A DNA stretch of 23,666 bases from a virus. Under the pieces are notes generated by a model. That model was not told where the DNA came from. It made no database searches and worked only from the letters and a program-made list of their open reading frames with translations. Both the position numbers and the translations under genes were made by a program. Below are positions 1-7,678 of the stretch, one piece after another (position 1 is the stretch's first letter; each line of letters starts with the position of its first letter). The DNA lies in IMG/VR virus record IMGVR_UViG_3300044858_002743, positions 1 to 23,666 of that record. The stretch is one strand, 5' to 3'.

Positions 1-312
1 CGTATGCTTCGTAAGCAGTTGTAATTGCTCCTTCACGAGTGTCTGTGTAGGCCTTAGCGTCTACCTCTGCTTGGTCAGCGTATGCTTCGTAAGCAGTTGT
101 AATTGCTCCTTCACGAGTGTCTGTGTAAGCCTTAGCGTCTACCTCTGCTTGGTCAGCGTATGCTTCGTAAGCAGTTGTGATTGCTCCTTCACGAGTGTCT
201 GTGTAGGCCTTAGCATCTACCTCTGCTTGGTCAGCGTATGCCTCGTAAGCAGTTGTGATTGCTGTCTCACGGCCATCCGTGTAAGCATTTGCTGATGTTA
301 CTGCATCTGCTT
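1..312. repeat. 78-bp tandem repeat inside tail-fibre gene
   Basis: Units begin at 1, 79, 157 and 235. The first three are nearly identical (a few synonymous changes) and the fourth is degenerate at its far end. Period 78 = 26 codons, so the frame is kept. The repeat may continue left of the window. High DNA identity suggests recent unit duplication or gene conversion. Confidence 0.92.
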
Positions 313-595
313 CGGCTGTGTCTGCGTAATCTTGTGCGTCTGAAAGTGCTGCTGCTGCTGCACCATTTGAATCATACCAACCGTCAACAACTGTGCGGTC
401 AATAGAAAGTTGGCTATTGACATCGACTGAAAGTCCAGATGCAACCGAATCTATAAGATTTTCGCCACCAACTAAATCCAAAATATACTGATCTGAATTT
501 ACCTCTGTAAGTATATTTCGGCCATTAACCGTAGCTGTTGAGCCTTCAACAACCAGACCATGTTTAATTCTAAAGTTTTTATTTACTGTTGCCAT
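1..595 (-). CDS. tail-fibre protein, 3' end cut by window edge
   Basis: Open frame from ATG at 595 running off the left edge with no stop. The start has a good ribosome site (AAAAGGAG about 8 nt upstream). The N-terminus (MATVNKNFRIKHGLVVEG) resembles phage fibre/baseplate proteins. About 85 residues later it enters an Ala-rich, helix-prone region with the 26-residue repeat unit ADQAEVDAKAYTDTREGA plus ITTAYEAY, seen four times before the edge. Such repeats are typical of trimeric coiled-coil fibre shafts. It is the last visible gene of the minus-strand virion block. Receptor binding is inferred; the C-terminal tip is not in the window. Confidence 0.8.
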   Translation of the reverse strand, partial: MATVNKNFRIKHGLVVEGSTATVNGRNILTEVNSDQYILDLVGGENLIDSVASGLSVDVNSQLSIDRTVVDGWYDSNGAAAAALSDAQDYADTAEADAVTSANAYTDGRETAITTAYEAYADQAEVDAKAYTDTREGAITTAYEAYADQAEVDAKAYTDTREGAITTAYEAYADQAEVDAKAYTDTREGAITTAYEAY

Positions 596-616
596 TGATA
601 TGACTCCTTTTACTGC

Positions 617-1168
617 TTATTTTTTAATTGCTGTTCTGTAATATCTGGCTGTAACAGCAGTACTTACAGGGGTGATCTTGAGACTAATTATACCTGAATT
701 TTCTTCAAATGTATAATTAAATAGAGTGTTGTTTGTGTTTGTTATGATGTTAGATTCTGACATGTTTATGTCATTCTCGTGATTAACAATAAATATTTCT
801 GAGGCATAAATTTCTGCCCCCCTCGTTATTTGGATTGTATACTTTACGGTAGAAAATGCGTTTTTGTTAAAAAAATCTAAAGTTGTTGCATTTTCAATAT
901 CGCAAACAGTTGCTGCTATGTCGTTGTTTCCGTCCAAACCAAGAAGCTCTGATGCATTTTCTGCATCTAAAGCATTTAGGCTTGTCTCTAGCTCTGCTAG
1001 CTTGTAATCAATAGAGTTTACATCTGAAGACCCATCTACACCCAGCTTTAGTTCAATGGCTTCAATTGCATCATTTACGGTTGAGTGTAAGGAGGCATGG
1101 CCTTCTAAAGTTGAAGTGCTTTCTGGGTTTGTAAGACTATCTAACGAATTTGGATAACTACTAGGCAA
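617..1168 (-). CDS. virion/tail-fibre-associated protein (183 aa)
   Basis: The start is TTG at 1168, supported by GGAGG five bases upstream. The reading frame overlaps the end of the upstream gene by 8 bp, implying translational coupling. Residues 1-15 (PSSYPNSLDSLTNP) and the stretch around 23-50 (LEGHASLHSTVNDAIEAIE, then KLGVDGSSD) match a pattern common in phage tail-fibre and baseplate proteins. The C-terminal half is beta-rich with no catalytic motif. No known domain can be named with certainty. Its position between fibre genes supports a structural role. Confidence 0.75.
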   Translation of the reverse strand: MPSSYPNSLDSLTNPESTSTLEGHASLHSTVNDAIEAIELKLGVDGSSDVNSIDYKLAELETSLNALDAENASELLGLDGNNDIAATVCDIENATTLDFFNKNAFSTVKYTIQITRGAEIYASEIFIVNHENDINMSESNIITNTNNTLFNYTFEENSGIISLKITPVSTAVTARYYRTAIKK

Positions 1169-1532
1169 TTTCGCCTCCGTCTAGCAAGGTTAGCTGAGTG
1201 TAGCTTGCGTTGCTATAGTTTGAATTTGGACTTCCGCCATCGATACCAATTATAACAGGAATTTCTTCTTCAACACTAGAATTTTCGTTAATGTTAGAAA
1301 AGTCAATAGTTTCCTGCAAGTTAATTGTATGCACATCTCCATCATATGAGTGAGTGTGCATATAAAATGGGGCGGGATCTGTAGAGCCTGGAGTTAAGTC
1401 AACCCAAATTGCACCATTGTATATCTTAATGTTTTTGCTTGTAACATTAAAGTATACATCTCCAGATGATCCAACAAGTGGATCTTCTGGAAGTGTAAGA
1501 AGGTTTAGTAATGACTTAAACTTTTTGGCCAT
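1161..1532 (-). CDS. small virion protein, fibre N-terminal-like (123 aa)
   Basis: ATG at 1532 follows AAGGAT. The segment GDVYFNVTSKNIKIYNGAIW resembles the short module of phage fibre proteins (G.IYYDT....YYNG..W) seen in the neighbour at 1542-2969, so the two probably share an N-terminal fold. The middle has a HTHSYDGDVHTI stretch. No enzyme motif. Likely a structural or fibre-connector protein; exact role unknown. Confidence 0.7.
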   Translation of the reverse strand: MAKKFKSLLNLLTLPEDPLVGSSGDVYFNVTSKNIKIYNGAIWVDLTPGSTDPAPFYMHTHSYDGDVHTINLQETIDFSNINENSSVEEEIPVIIGIDGGSPNSNYSNASYTQLTLLDGGEIA

Positions 1533-1541
1533 TTAAAATCC

Positions 1542-2969
1542 TTATCCTATTACAACTACTCTATATTCTCCAGCTGTTGGGGCAACTGCAAATCTAATAG
1601 TCACAACTGAATCTGATGTATGCTCAACATCTGTTTCTACTTGTGCATATGGTGAAGCAACTTCGTAAATAGCAGTAACTACATCTTTTGTTCCCAAGTT
1701 ATGAGTTACAGTATAAGATGTTGCTGATGTATTAAGAGTAGTCTTATATTTTCTTGTTATCTCATGATAATTTGTACCATCATTTGTTAATGTCCACTGG
1801 TCTGATGACTCATTCCATAAAACCTCTACATCTGCTGAGGTTCCACGATTTACCTTTAATCCAGCATCTGCTAATGGTGCACTATCAACATTTGTATTAA
1901 GAACAACCTTATTATCAACAATATTAACTTCAGTTGTGCTTATTGAGTTAATTGAACCTTGTACGTCAAGGTTGCCATTAATTGTAAGATTGCCTGCAAT
2001 TGTTACATCGTCTGGCAATCCAATTGTTACGGCTGAATTTTCTGATCCAGAGCCAGTAACTTCAATTTCATTTGCTGTTCCAGAGATTGTTGCAATATAA
2101 TTTCCAGTAGTCTGGGTTGCAAGGTTAACATTTTTAATTGTTACCGCACCAGATGTTACTGTAAAGTCTGCATCCGCAAAAGAAGCAACACCCTTGTTGG
2201 TTGTGCTTGCATCTTCTCCAGCTACTGTAATTGATGTTCCAGTATGTGTTACATCAATGCCCTCTCCACCAAGAATTGAAATTCCATGTGTTGAAGGAGT
2301 TAAAGCTCCAGAATCAGTTGTAATTGCTTTAACAACTGTATCCTTTAACTCTACATGTCCGTCTGTGGCATTAAAATCATCTGTGTTAAATGATGCAACA
2401 CCCTTATTGGTAGTAGAAGCATCTTCTGCTGAAATTGCAATTGTATGCAATGTTCCATCTGATGAATAATCAGTATCAATTCCTTCTCCGCCAACAAATA
2501 TTACTGAATCAGTTAGAAGATCAAGCTTGTATCCACCATGGGCATTATCTGCACCTAAATCTAATTGTGTTGCGAGATCTGCTGTAGATGCTGCAGTCAA
2601 ACGTCCTTGTGCATCAACTGTAAATGTTGGAATTTGTGTTGTTGACCCATAGGATCCTGCTGTAACTGCAGTATCATTTAATTTTAATGTTGTGGTTCCA
2701 GCCGAATCGTCGTACGTTGCTGTAAGCGCTGTACCAGCAACTACAGATGAGCCAATAACATCTTGAATAACTTCTGTGGATCCAGACATTGGCATCCATG
2801 GACCATCGGGTGATGAAAGCCCATTGTAATAGTACATCGTTTGATTTGATGTGTCGTAGTAAATTTGACCAGATACTGGATTTGATGGGGCTGCGCCCAA
2901 GTTTTGGATTCTAGCATTGAGCAACTCATTCTTGTTGAGATCAACGCTAACTAAAAATTTTCTTGCCAT
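1542..2969 (-). CDS. tail fibre / minor tail protein (475 aa)
   Basis: ATG at 2969 with AAGGAGAT upstream. Residues 1-60 hold the fibre module with VDLNKNELLNARIQNL and SGQIYYDTSNQTMYYYNG. The centre is Thr/Ser/Gly-rich beta repeats, with an exact internal duplication of EDASTTNKGVASF at residues 182-194 and 252-264. The last ~70 residues (SYTVTHNLGTKDVVTAIYEV onward) look like a C-terminal domain also present in the gene at 2981-3421. Composition and neighbours point to a long beta-structured fibre exposed on the virion. Receptor or glycan binding is inferred. Confidence 0.85.
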   Translation of the reverse strand: MARKFLVSVDLNKNELLNARIQNLGAAPSNPVSGQIYYDTSNQTMYYYNGLSSPDGPWMPMSGSTEVIQDVIGSSVVAGTALTATYDDSAGTTTLKLNDTAVTAGSYGSTTQIPTFTVDAQGRLTAASTADLATQLDLGADNAHGGYKLDLLTDSVIFVGGEGIDTDYSSDGTLHTIAISAEDASTTNKGVASFNTDDFNATDGHVELKDTVVKAITTDSGALTPSTHGISILGGEGIDVTHTGTSITVAGEDASTTNKGVASFADADFTVTSGAVTIKNVNLATQTTGNYIATISGTANEIEVTGSGSENSAVTIGLPDDVTIAGNLTINGNLDVQGSINSISTTEVNIVDNKVVLNTNVDSAPLADAGLKVNRGTSADVEVLWNESSDQWTLTNDGTNYHEITRKYKTTLNTSATSYTVTHNLGTKDVVTAIYEVASPYAQVETDVEHTSDSVVTIRFAVAPTAGEYRVVVIG

Positions 2970-2980
2970 TTGCTATCTCC

Positions 2981-3421
2981 TTATGACAGGTATGCTGTCC
3001 CTGAAAATGGTTGAGCCATTGTCAGTGTTATTTGGTTAGTGCTATTGTAATCTATACCAGTTTCTAAAATATCTCCAGCGCTAGACTTTACGGTAACATT
3101 TGGTTGATACCCTAATCCGTGGCTAATAACAACAGAATACACTCCTAGGGCTGGCCCAGTAACCTGAGTAAGTTCCCATGAATAAGCTAATGTATTATTT
3201 GTTAAAAATATTTTAGTTGAACCAGACCATGTAATGTCTGAAACTTTTGGACCATGAAATGCTGAAGAAACTGTATCATAATAAAAATCTCCAGCAAGCC
3301 CAAGGTTTGCTGCGGGATCTCCAGAGCCATTAAGAATAGTTCTTCCTCTAGGACCTTGTGGTCCTGGAGAAGATATTACAACTTTGTTTACTTGCTCTTT
3401 AACAACTACAGACTCAATCAC
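2981..3421 (-). CDS. fibre-like virion protein with collagen-like motif (146 aa)
   Basis: The start is GTG at 3421, overlapping the upstream TAG stop by one base; the ribosome site is weak, so coupling probably drives translation. An N-terminal GPQGPRGR tract resembles the short collagen-like linkers of phage fibres. It is followed by a fibre module (GDPAANLGLAGDFYYDT). The C-terminal half (VVISHGLGYQPNVTV ... NQITLTMAQPFSGTAYL) parallels the C-terminal domain of the 475-aa fibre. Likely a shorter fibre or fibre-tip protein. Confidence 0.75.
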   Translation of the reverse strand: MIESVVVKEQVNKVVISSPGPQGPRGRTILNGSGDPAANLGLAGDFYYDTVSSAFHGPKVSDITWSGSTKIFLTNNTLAYSWELTQVTGPALGVYSVVISHGLGYQPNVTVKSSAGDILETGIDYNSTNQITLTMAQPFSGTAYLS

Positions 3422-3768
3422 TATATAGTCACCGATCTATTTAGGGTCATAAACCCTTCAAGGAGCTTTATTTTATTCGCATTAGAATCTATGACCATAA
3501 TGTCATATACAGATTTAGGATAAAAGAGTTTGTTTGTTTGAGTTGGTGTAAGCGTTACAGTTATTTTTCCAAGTGGTCCGTTTATTACTATTCCGCCGCT
3601 TGGAGATGTTAAAGTTACTGCTAACTTTGTTCCACCTTTTACATCACGAACCTGCATTTTTGCAGATGCGCCAGTAAGATCAATCGCATTACCATTATCG
3701 TCTTTATATTCTACTACAAAGCTAAATGTTGCATTCTGATCTACTTCGAAATTCTTTTGTCCTGCCAT
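3421..3768 (-). CDS. small beta-sandwich virion protein (115 aa)
   Basis: ATG at 3768 with AGGAG about 10 nt upstream. The sequence reads as one Ig-like beta-sandwich: FSFVVEYKDDNGNAIDLTGA, then AKMQVRD, then GKITVTLTPTQT and a closing strand pair. This layout (linear polarisation phrase DLTGA..AKMQVRD) recurs in small tail/baseplate-associated proteins of tailed phages. No catalytic residues are seen. It heads the run of fibre genes and is separated from the upstream membrane-protein gene by a strong hairpin. Confidence 0.7.
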   Translation of the reverse strand: MAGQKNFEVDQNATFSFVVEYKDDNGNAIDLTGASAKMQVRDVKGGTKLAVTLTSPSGGIVINGPLGKITVTLTPTQTNKLFYPKSVYDIMVIDSNANKIKLLEGFMTLNRSVTI

Positions 3769-3789
3769 TTGCCATAGTCTCCTAAATAG

Positions 3790-3825
3790 GAATACTCCTG
3801 TACTAATTTTAGCACAGGAGTATTC
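3790..3825 (-). terminator. 12-bp hairpin between holin-like and virion genes
   Basis: Perfect inverted repeat GAATACTCCTGT (3790-3801) and ACAGGAGTATTC (3814-3825) with a 12-nt loop. It sits just after the stop of the 3844-4077 gene and before the ribosome site of the next. The downstream minus-strand tract is only weakly U-rich (CTATTT), so it may be a weak terminator or an mRNA-stability hairpin. Confidence 0.55.
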
Positions 3826-3843
3826 TTAATTGACTATTTTTGC

Positions 3844-4077
3844 TTACTTGTTTGTGAAGCCGAATGATGGCTCATTTGGATTGAGCGCTTTCAAAATTAC
3901 GGGTGCTGTGGCAGCAAATCCGCCCAATAGTAGGTCTCTTGGGCTAGTGTTGCCAGTCATATAAAGAGCAATTGCTGCTCCTAGAAAATGACGTCCATAA
4001 CTTGCCAGTGCTGCTAGAATCTTTTCTTGCATTGTAACCTTTCCATCTCCATTAAGATCTTCTTTAGCTTTTGCCAT
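3844..4077 (-). CDS. small membrane protein, holin-like (77 aa)
   Basis: ATG at 4077 after a strong AAGGAGG. The N-terminus has an EF-hand/dockerin-like loop (DLNGDGKVT, residues 7-15). It is followed by a hydrophobic helix around 31-41 (HFLGAAIALYM) and a second around 50-64 (LLLGGFAATAPVILKAL). Two short helices and size 77 fit phage holins and related membrane proteins, and it lies between virion and lysis-type genes. The lysozyme-like gene at 6301 is on the other strand, so a joint lysis cassette is not proven. Holin is a reasoned guess. Confidence 0.55.
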   Translation of the reverse strand: MAKAKEDLNGDGKVTMQEKILAALASYGRHFLGAAIALYMTGNTSPRDLLLGGFAATAPVILKALNPNEPSFGFTNK

Positions 4078-4117
4078 TTTTGATCCTCCTTATTTCTAGG
4101 CGGTAAGCCTAGGAATT

Positions 4118-4133
4118 TTGGGCTTTAGCCCAA
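4118..4133 (-). terminator. short hairpin after ribonucleotide reductase gene
   Basis: Inverted repeat TTGGGCT (4118-4124) / AGCCCAA (4127-4133), realistically a 5-6 bp stem with a small loop. It lies 17 bp downstream of the reductase stop on the minus strand. It has no clear U-run, so it is a weak terminator candidate. Confidence 0.3.
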
Positions 4134-4149
4134 TCCTATTATTGTACCA

Positions 4150-6084
4150 CTATGCGCTAATATCTACCAATTCACAGTTTCCATCAGAGCTACATGCAAG
4201 TGTTGCATTTACAGAAGTTCCATCTTCTGTCTCATAAAAAGATAAATCTTCCCATCGGATTTCTTTAGGCATCTTTGCGACAAGGGATTCGTACTCTTCT
4301 TTAGTTACTTCTTGGTAAGGGGCTTGCTTATAGGTGTGATCTGAATGAGGTAAGAATGAGATTCCTGAAACTTCATCAAAGTGTTTGTAAACCCAAGCGC
4401 CAACTTCCATCCACTCGTCTTCTTTTACAGAAACTGTAATAGAGGGCTTGTGTTCACACCATGCACGTTGATATACCAACCACGTGTTTAAATGATCTAA
4501 TGCAGTCAAATCACTTCTAACAATTGCACCTTCTGGAGCCTTTACTGGAAATGAAAAAACATAAGTTTCATTTGGTTTCATTACATCATCTTCCACTGGA
4601 ATTCCAACTTCTTTTAAGAACACAGAGATAGGGTCTCCTTTAGAGCCACGGACTGTGCGAATGTAATATGGTGAATGCCAAGGGTGCATACCTGAAGATA
4701 CCCCTACAAGCTGTGAAACAGTTCCAGAAGGCTTTACACATGTAATAGCCGCAGACTCTGGAATACCTATCTTGGCAGCCTCATGCATATTTGTTTCTCT
4801 AGCTTTTTCACGCATAGACATTAGAAAAGACTCTAATGCAATAATGTCTTCTTTGCCAGACATAAACTTATGACCAAACTGTCCAGTAAGGGAAACACCT
4901 AAAAGTCTTTCCTCTTCCGTATTGTCTTTCCAGATTTTTCTAAGATACTTAAAATCTGTTAATGTTGCTTGCCAGGTTCCAAGAATTGTTGCAAGCTCAA
5001 CCTTGCGCTCAATATCTTTCTTTGTATCGCTTTCACGTAATACGACTTCTGAAAGATTACAAAATTGATAGGGACGTAAAATAATTTCTGAGCAAGGGTT
5101 TGTTCCATAATGAATTTCTGGATCTCTTCGTCCATACTTTGAGGCTTGCTTTTGAGCTGCTGCAACATTGTATATTCCACGCTCTCCTGATTTTGAATCA
5201 TAAAGTGATTTCCATTCTGAAATAAATTGCTCCATGTCTGGCTTACGAGAATAAGCTACAGAGTTATTTGAAAGAGCACGTTGAGTATTGTTTTCCCACC
5301 AATTTCCCGATTTAGCGGCGGCCATTTCAATATCGTTAATATTCGACAAGGAAATCATAGCTGAGCGGCGAACTCCGCCCACAACAACAACTTCACCAAT
5401 CTTGCACATAATGTCATGTGCCTCAATTGGCTTTAAGTTTCGTCCTGCTGCTGATTTAAACTTTGCAATTGTGAAATCAAAAAGATTAACAAGAGGCTGA
5501 GGACCTGAAGATCTCCCACCCATTGTTTTTAAACGTGCACCTGCTGGTCGAACTTTTGAAACATCAATTGCTGGGATTTGTCCTGACCAAAGCAAGGCAA
5601 GCAGCTCACGGTAGGCTTTTGCCCAACCTTGCTTTGAATCTTCTACTGTAATTACGGTTGTAGATTTTTCAAATGTTTCTGGGACGGCGGGAAGCTTATT
5701 AACATACTTATATTCAACAGAAAACCCAACACCTGTTCCACACATAAGAATATACATGGTTTCATCAAAAGATCTTGGGGAATCTACTGGGACAAATGAA
5801 CAATTGTATCCTGCTACATTATCTCTCTCTAGTGCCGCTCCTGAAGTCATTACGGAGCGCATAGAGGGCATGACGTTTCTTTTAAATACACCATCTTTTA
5901 ATTCCGCTACAAGCTTTTCAGTTGGAATGTAATTATGATTTTCTTTTAGGTGGTTTAGCATAAAATCAAAATATCTATCTACCGTCTCACCCCACGTTTC
6001 ACGACGGTTTTCTTCTGGAATCCATCTAGCGTAACGTGATAACGCAATAAAATTTTCGTACGGGTTTGCAATAGTATTTGACAT
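4150..6084 (-). CDS. nrdJ: class II (adenosylcobalamin) ribonucleotide reductase (644 aa)
   Basis: Reduces ribonucleotides to deoxyribonucleotides for phage DNA synthesis; class II enzymes use adenosylcobalamin to generate the thiyl radical and need no oxygen or NrdB. Visible landmarks: NCSF Cys95, NPCSEI with radical Cys331 and Glu333, FCNLSE Cys342, and VKPSGT at 450-455. Cys331 and Cys342 are 11 apart, as are C408 and C419 of Lactobacillus RTPR. A C-terminal Cys pair (C631 and C637) can re-reduce the active site. The protein is shorter than the ~740-aa RTPR, so an allosteric or cobalamin-side insertion may be reduced. ATG at 6084 has AAAAGG upstream. No partner thioredoxin gene is nearby. 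Confidence 0.93.
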   Translation of the reverse strand: MSNTIANPYENFIALSRYARWIPEENRRETWGETVDRYFDFMLNHLKENHNYIPTEKLVAELKDGVFKRNVMPSMRSVMTSGAALERDNVAGYNCSFVPVDSPRSFDETMYILMCGTGVGFSVEYKYVNKLPAVPETFEKSTTVITVEDSKQGWAKAYRELLALLWSGQIPAIDVSKVRPAGARLKTMGGRSSGPQPLVNLFDFTIAKFKSAAGRNLKPIEAHDIMCKIGEVVVVGGVRRSAMISLSNINDIEMAAAKSGNWWENNTQRALSNNSVAYSRKPDMEQFISEWKSLYDSKSGERGIYNVAAAQKQASKYGRRDPEIHYGTNPCSEIILRPYQFCNLSEVVLRESDTKKDIERKVELATILGTWQATLTDFKYLRKIWKDNTEEERLLGVSLTGQFGHKFMSGKEDIIALESFLMSMREKARETNMHEAAKIGIPESAAITCVKPSGTVSQLVGVSSGMHPWHSPYYIRTVRGSKGDPISVFLKEVGIPVEDDVMKPNETYVFSFPVKAPEGAIVRSDLTALDHLNTWLVYQRAWCEHKPSITVSVKEDEWMEVGAWVYKHFDEVSGISFLPHSDHTYKQAPYQEVTKEEYESLVAKMPKEIRWEDLSFYETEDGTSVNATLACSSDGNCELVDISA

Positions 6085-6135
6085 ATATAACCTTTTTCTC
6101 CGCCTAGCGGTTCGATGTAATTTAAGTAGAGTCCT

Positions 6136-6144
6136 ATTCTACCA
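6136..6144 (-). promoter_or_regulatory. extended -10 promoter candidate for nrdJ
   Basis: On the minus strand TGG-TAGAAT (6144-6136) makes an extended -10 about 50 bp upstream of the reductase ATG. No good -35 is seen. I looked for a cobalamin riboswitch in the ~50-nt leader and found it too short with no B12-box-like sequence. Confidence 0.45.
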
Positions 6145-6237
6145 AAGTTTTTTAAGCATGGGAAGGGAGATAAGCAAAAATCAATAAAAACTATTATATT
6201 ATTAGTTAACTAAAACAAATACAATGTAAATCTCAGG

Positions 6238-6267
6238 TTGACAGATTAAACTTTTTAATGGTATTCT
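6238..6267 (+). promoter_or_regulatory. canonical promoter for lysozyme-like operon
   Basis: TTGACA (6238-6243), an 18-bp spacer, then TATTCT (6262-6267). A GGAGG ribosome site follows at 6288. This classical -35/-10 layout contrasts with the short-spacer promoters after 12600. Confidence 0.65.
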
Positions 6268-6300
6268 TATAGTTCGTTATCTCTATTGGAGGAAATGCCT

Positions 6301-6861
6301 ATGGAGAATATAAAACAAAAACTTAGCGATGTTTTACATCACTACGTTGCAATATCAGTAGCTGTACTTTTTTTATTTACTGGTCAACCAGAAATAATTC
6401 AATCAGCTTCTGCTCTGGTTGTAAAACCAGATGTAGTAACCGAAGCACAACTTAACAAGGAAAAGCTGGAGGAATTCAGCAATACTGTGTGGAAACCATC
6501 TGAGTCTTTAACAGACAAAGAATTGGTTGAACTTCTCAAGGCCGTAGGCTTTGAGGGTAGCGCCCTTAAAATGGCGTGGGCTGTAGCTAAAAAGGAGTCT
6601 AATGGACGCCCAATGGCTTATAACGGCAACAGGAAAACTGGAGACAGTTCCTACGGAATTTTTCAGATCAACATGCTGGGATATCTTGGCAATGCTAGAA
6701 AAGAAAAGTTCAAACTGGACAGTAACTATTCGTTATTTGATCCAGCAATCAACGCAGAGATAACGTATTATATGACCAATGGCGGTCAAGATTGGTCGTC
6801 ATGGAAAGGCTTAACTCCTCGAACAAAAGAGTGGCTAAGCAAGTTTCCATCTAAGAGTTAG
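6301..6861 (+). CDS. exported lysozyme-like transglycosylase (186 aa)
   Basis: Peptidoglycan-cleaving enzyme of the SLT/lysozyme superfamily. The start is ATG 6301, placed 8 nt after GGAGG; upstream TTG 6286 and ATG 6295 are too close to that site. Residues 15-38 form a signal peptide or membrane anchor (AISVAVLFLF ... SASA). The catalytic part is residues ~85-180: AWAVAKKES with likely catalytic Glu99, then SSYGIFQIN at 117-125, the classic lysozyme-fold pairing. The C-terminus ends shortly after the domain. It could be an endolysin with SAR-type export or a wall-remodelling enzyme. Confidence 0.85.
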   Translation: MENIKQKLSDVLHHYVAISVAVLFLFTGQPEIIQSASALVVKPDVVTEAQLNKEKLEEFSNTVWKPSESLTDKELVELLKAVGFEGSALKMAWAVAKKESNGRPMAYNGNRKTGDSSYGIFQINMLGYLGNARKEKFKLDSNYSLFDPAINAEITYYMTNGGQDWSSWKGLTPRTKEWLSKFPSKS

Positions 6862-6933
6862 AAAGGATTTATTATTAAGATACAACTAGTATCTGAATAC
6901 TTAAGTCTTTCGAGAGAAGGTCTTGTTTCAGAA

Positions 6934-7089
6934 ATGGCTTGCCCATTAGATCAAGGCCTTCTCTTTTCTAATATTGACAACGAAGATAATGTTTTTATTT
7001 ATTGTATTTCCTGTAAATACAAAAGCTATGTGGGTATGGCCCTTTATAGCAAAATGGTGAAAGAAATAGAAAATGCAAATAGAAAGTAA
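6934..7089 (+). CDS. small Cys-containing protein of unknown function (51 aa)
   Basis: Frame continuous with MACPLDQGLLFSNIDNEDN then FIYCISCKYKS; the Cys at position 3 and the CISC pair could bind a metal. The 3' end overlaps the next gene by 17 bp. The start is uncertain: ATG 6934 has AGAAGG 14 nt upstream, while the frame stays open upstream to an ATT at 6874 with a perfectly spaced AAAGGA (6862-6867), which would add 20 residues. Looks like a conserved phage micro-protein; function unknown. Confidence 0.65.
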   Translation: MACPLDQGLLFSNIDNEDNVFIYCISCKYKSYVGMALYSKMVKEIENANRK

Positions 7090-7267
7090 ATTTGATAAGA
7101 ATTTAGTTTCAGATATGTCTGCAAGCATCCCCTGTGCACACATATCTAGAGCTTTTCTTGCTGAAAAGGCATTAAACACAATTCAAGCATATTTAGAACT
7201 TGCCAAGGTGCGTGGTTTAAATACAATTGATGAGGTGCTAGAGGATATTAAAGTAAAAAATGACTGA
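7073..7267 (+). CDS. small helical protein of unknown function (64 aa)
   Basis: Starts inside the 3' end of the preceding gene and overlaps the next gene by 8 bp, so the four small genes after the lysozyme are one coupled operon. It is predicted mostly alpha-helical (AFLAEKALNTIQAYLELAK). No recognised domain. Confidence 0.65.
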   Translation: MQIESKFDKNLVSDMSASIPCAHISRAFLAEKALNTIQAYLELAKVRGLNTIDEVLEDIKVKND

Positions 7268-7463
7268 AGATAAGTCTAGCAGCCTAGAAGATAACCTTCC
7301 TATGGTGACATACATAATGCTGCATAGGATATATGACGTAATGTGCCTAATTGCTAAGCAAAATGGTGGTAGTCAGGAAATTGAAAAAATGGTAGAATAT
7401 CACAAAGAGGGCTTTTTGCTGGGACCCTCCCCAGCATTTATTTCTGAGGAGAAAAATGGATAG
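7260..7463 (+). CDS. small conserved-looking phage protein (67 aa)
   Basis: ATG 7260 lies within the end of the upstream gene and its own end overlaps the next start by 8 bp. Contains YIMLHRIYDVMCLIAKQNGG, IEKMVEYHKEGFLLGPSP: two helices followed by a Gly/Pro turn. It resembles small proteins seen in other actinobacterial phages by memory, but no function is known. Confidence 0.65.
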   Translation: MTEDKSSSLEDNLPMVTYIMLHRIYDVMCLIAKQNGGSQEIEKMVEYHKEGFLLGPSPAFISEEKNG

Positions 7464-7641
7464 AGAACAAACAATTGAGCTAATGGTTGAAGTATTTAGC
7501 GAAATTAATAAAAGCATGGCTTTAGCTAGCGGTATGGAAGAGGAAGAAGTCAATAAGTTTATTGAGCAAAGTAATCCTTCGATTCAGCATGCTCTAACAG
7601 CTGTATACGACGTTCTTCTTGAAAAAGAACTTTTAAAATAG
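7456..7641 (+). CDS. small acidic helical protein (61 aa)
   Basis: Starts at ATG 7456 after GGAG, overlapping the upstream stop by 8 bp. Acidic and helical throughout (MVEVFSEINKSMALASGMEE). Last gene of the lysozyme operon. Function unknown. Confidence 0.65.
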   Translation: MDREQTIELMVEVFSEINKSMALASGMEEEEVNKFIEQSNPSIQHALTAVYDVLLEKELLK

Positions 7642-7643
7642 TA

Positions 7644-7672
7644 TTGCTTTCTTAAAATCTATGCAATACAAT
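7644..7672 (+). promoter_or_regulatory. promoter just upstream of a terminator hairpin
   Basis: TTGCTT (7644-7649), 17-bp spacer, TACAAT (7667-7672). A transcript from here would begin near 7679 and meet the terminator at 7721-7752 after about 75 nt. Confidence 0.5.
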
Positions 7673-7678
7673 ATAAGT

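Noticed and set aside
71-295. Plus-strand 74-codon frame in the 78-bp repeat
   Set aside because: It is the antisense shadow of the tail-fibre repeat; no ribosome site and low-complexity Cys/Val/Ser translation.
1-312. CRISPR array
   Set aside because: The 78-bp units are contiguous with no unique spacers and encode an in-frame protein repeat.
2194-2469. Plus-strand 91-codon frame inside the 475-aa fibre gene
   Set aside because: Opposite-strand shadow without ribosome site; the minus frame is a clear fibre protein.
6085-6180. Cobalamin riboswitch upstream of nrdJ
   Set aside because: The leader is only about 50 nt and lacks a B12-box-like segment.
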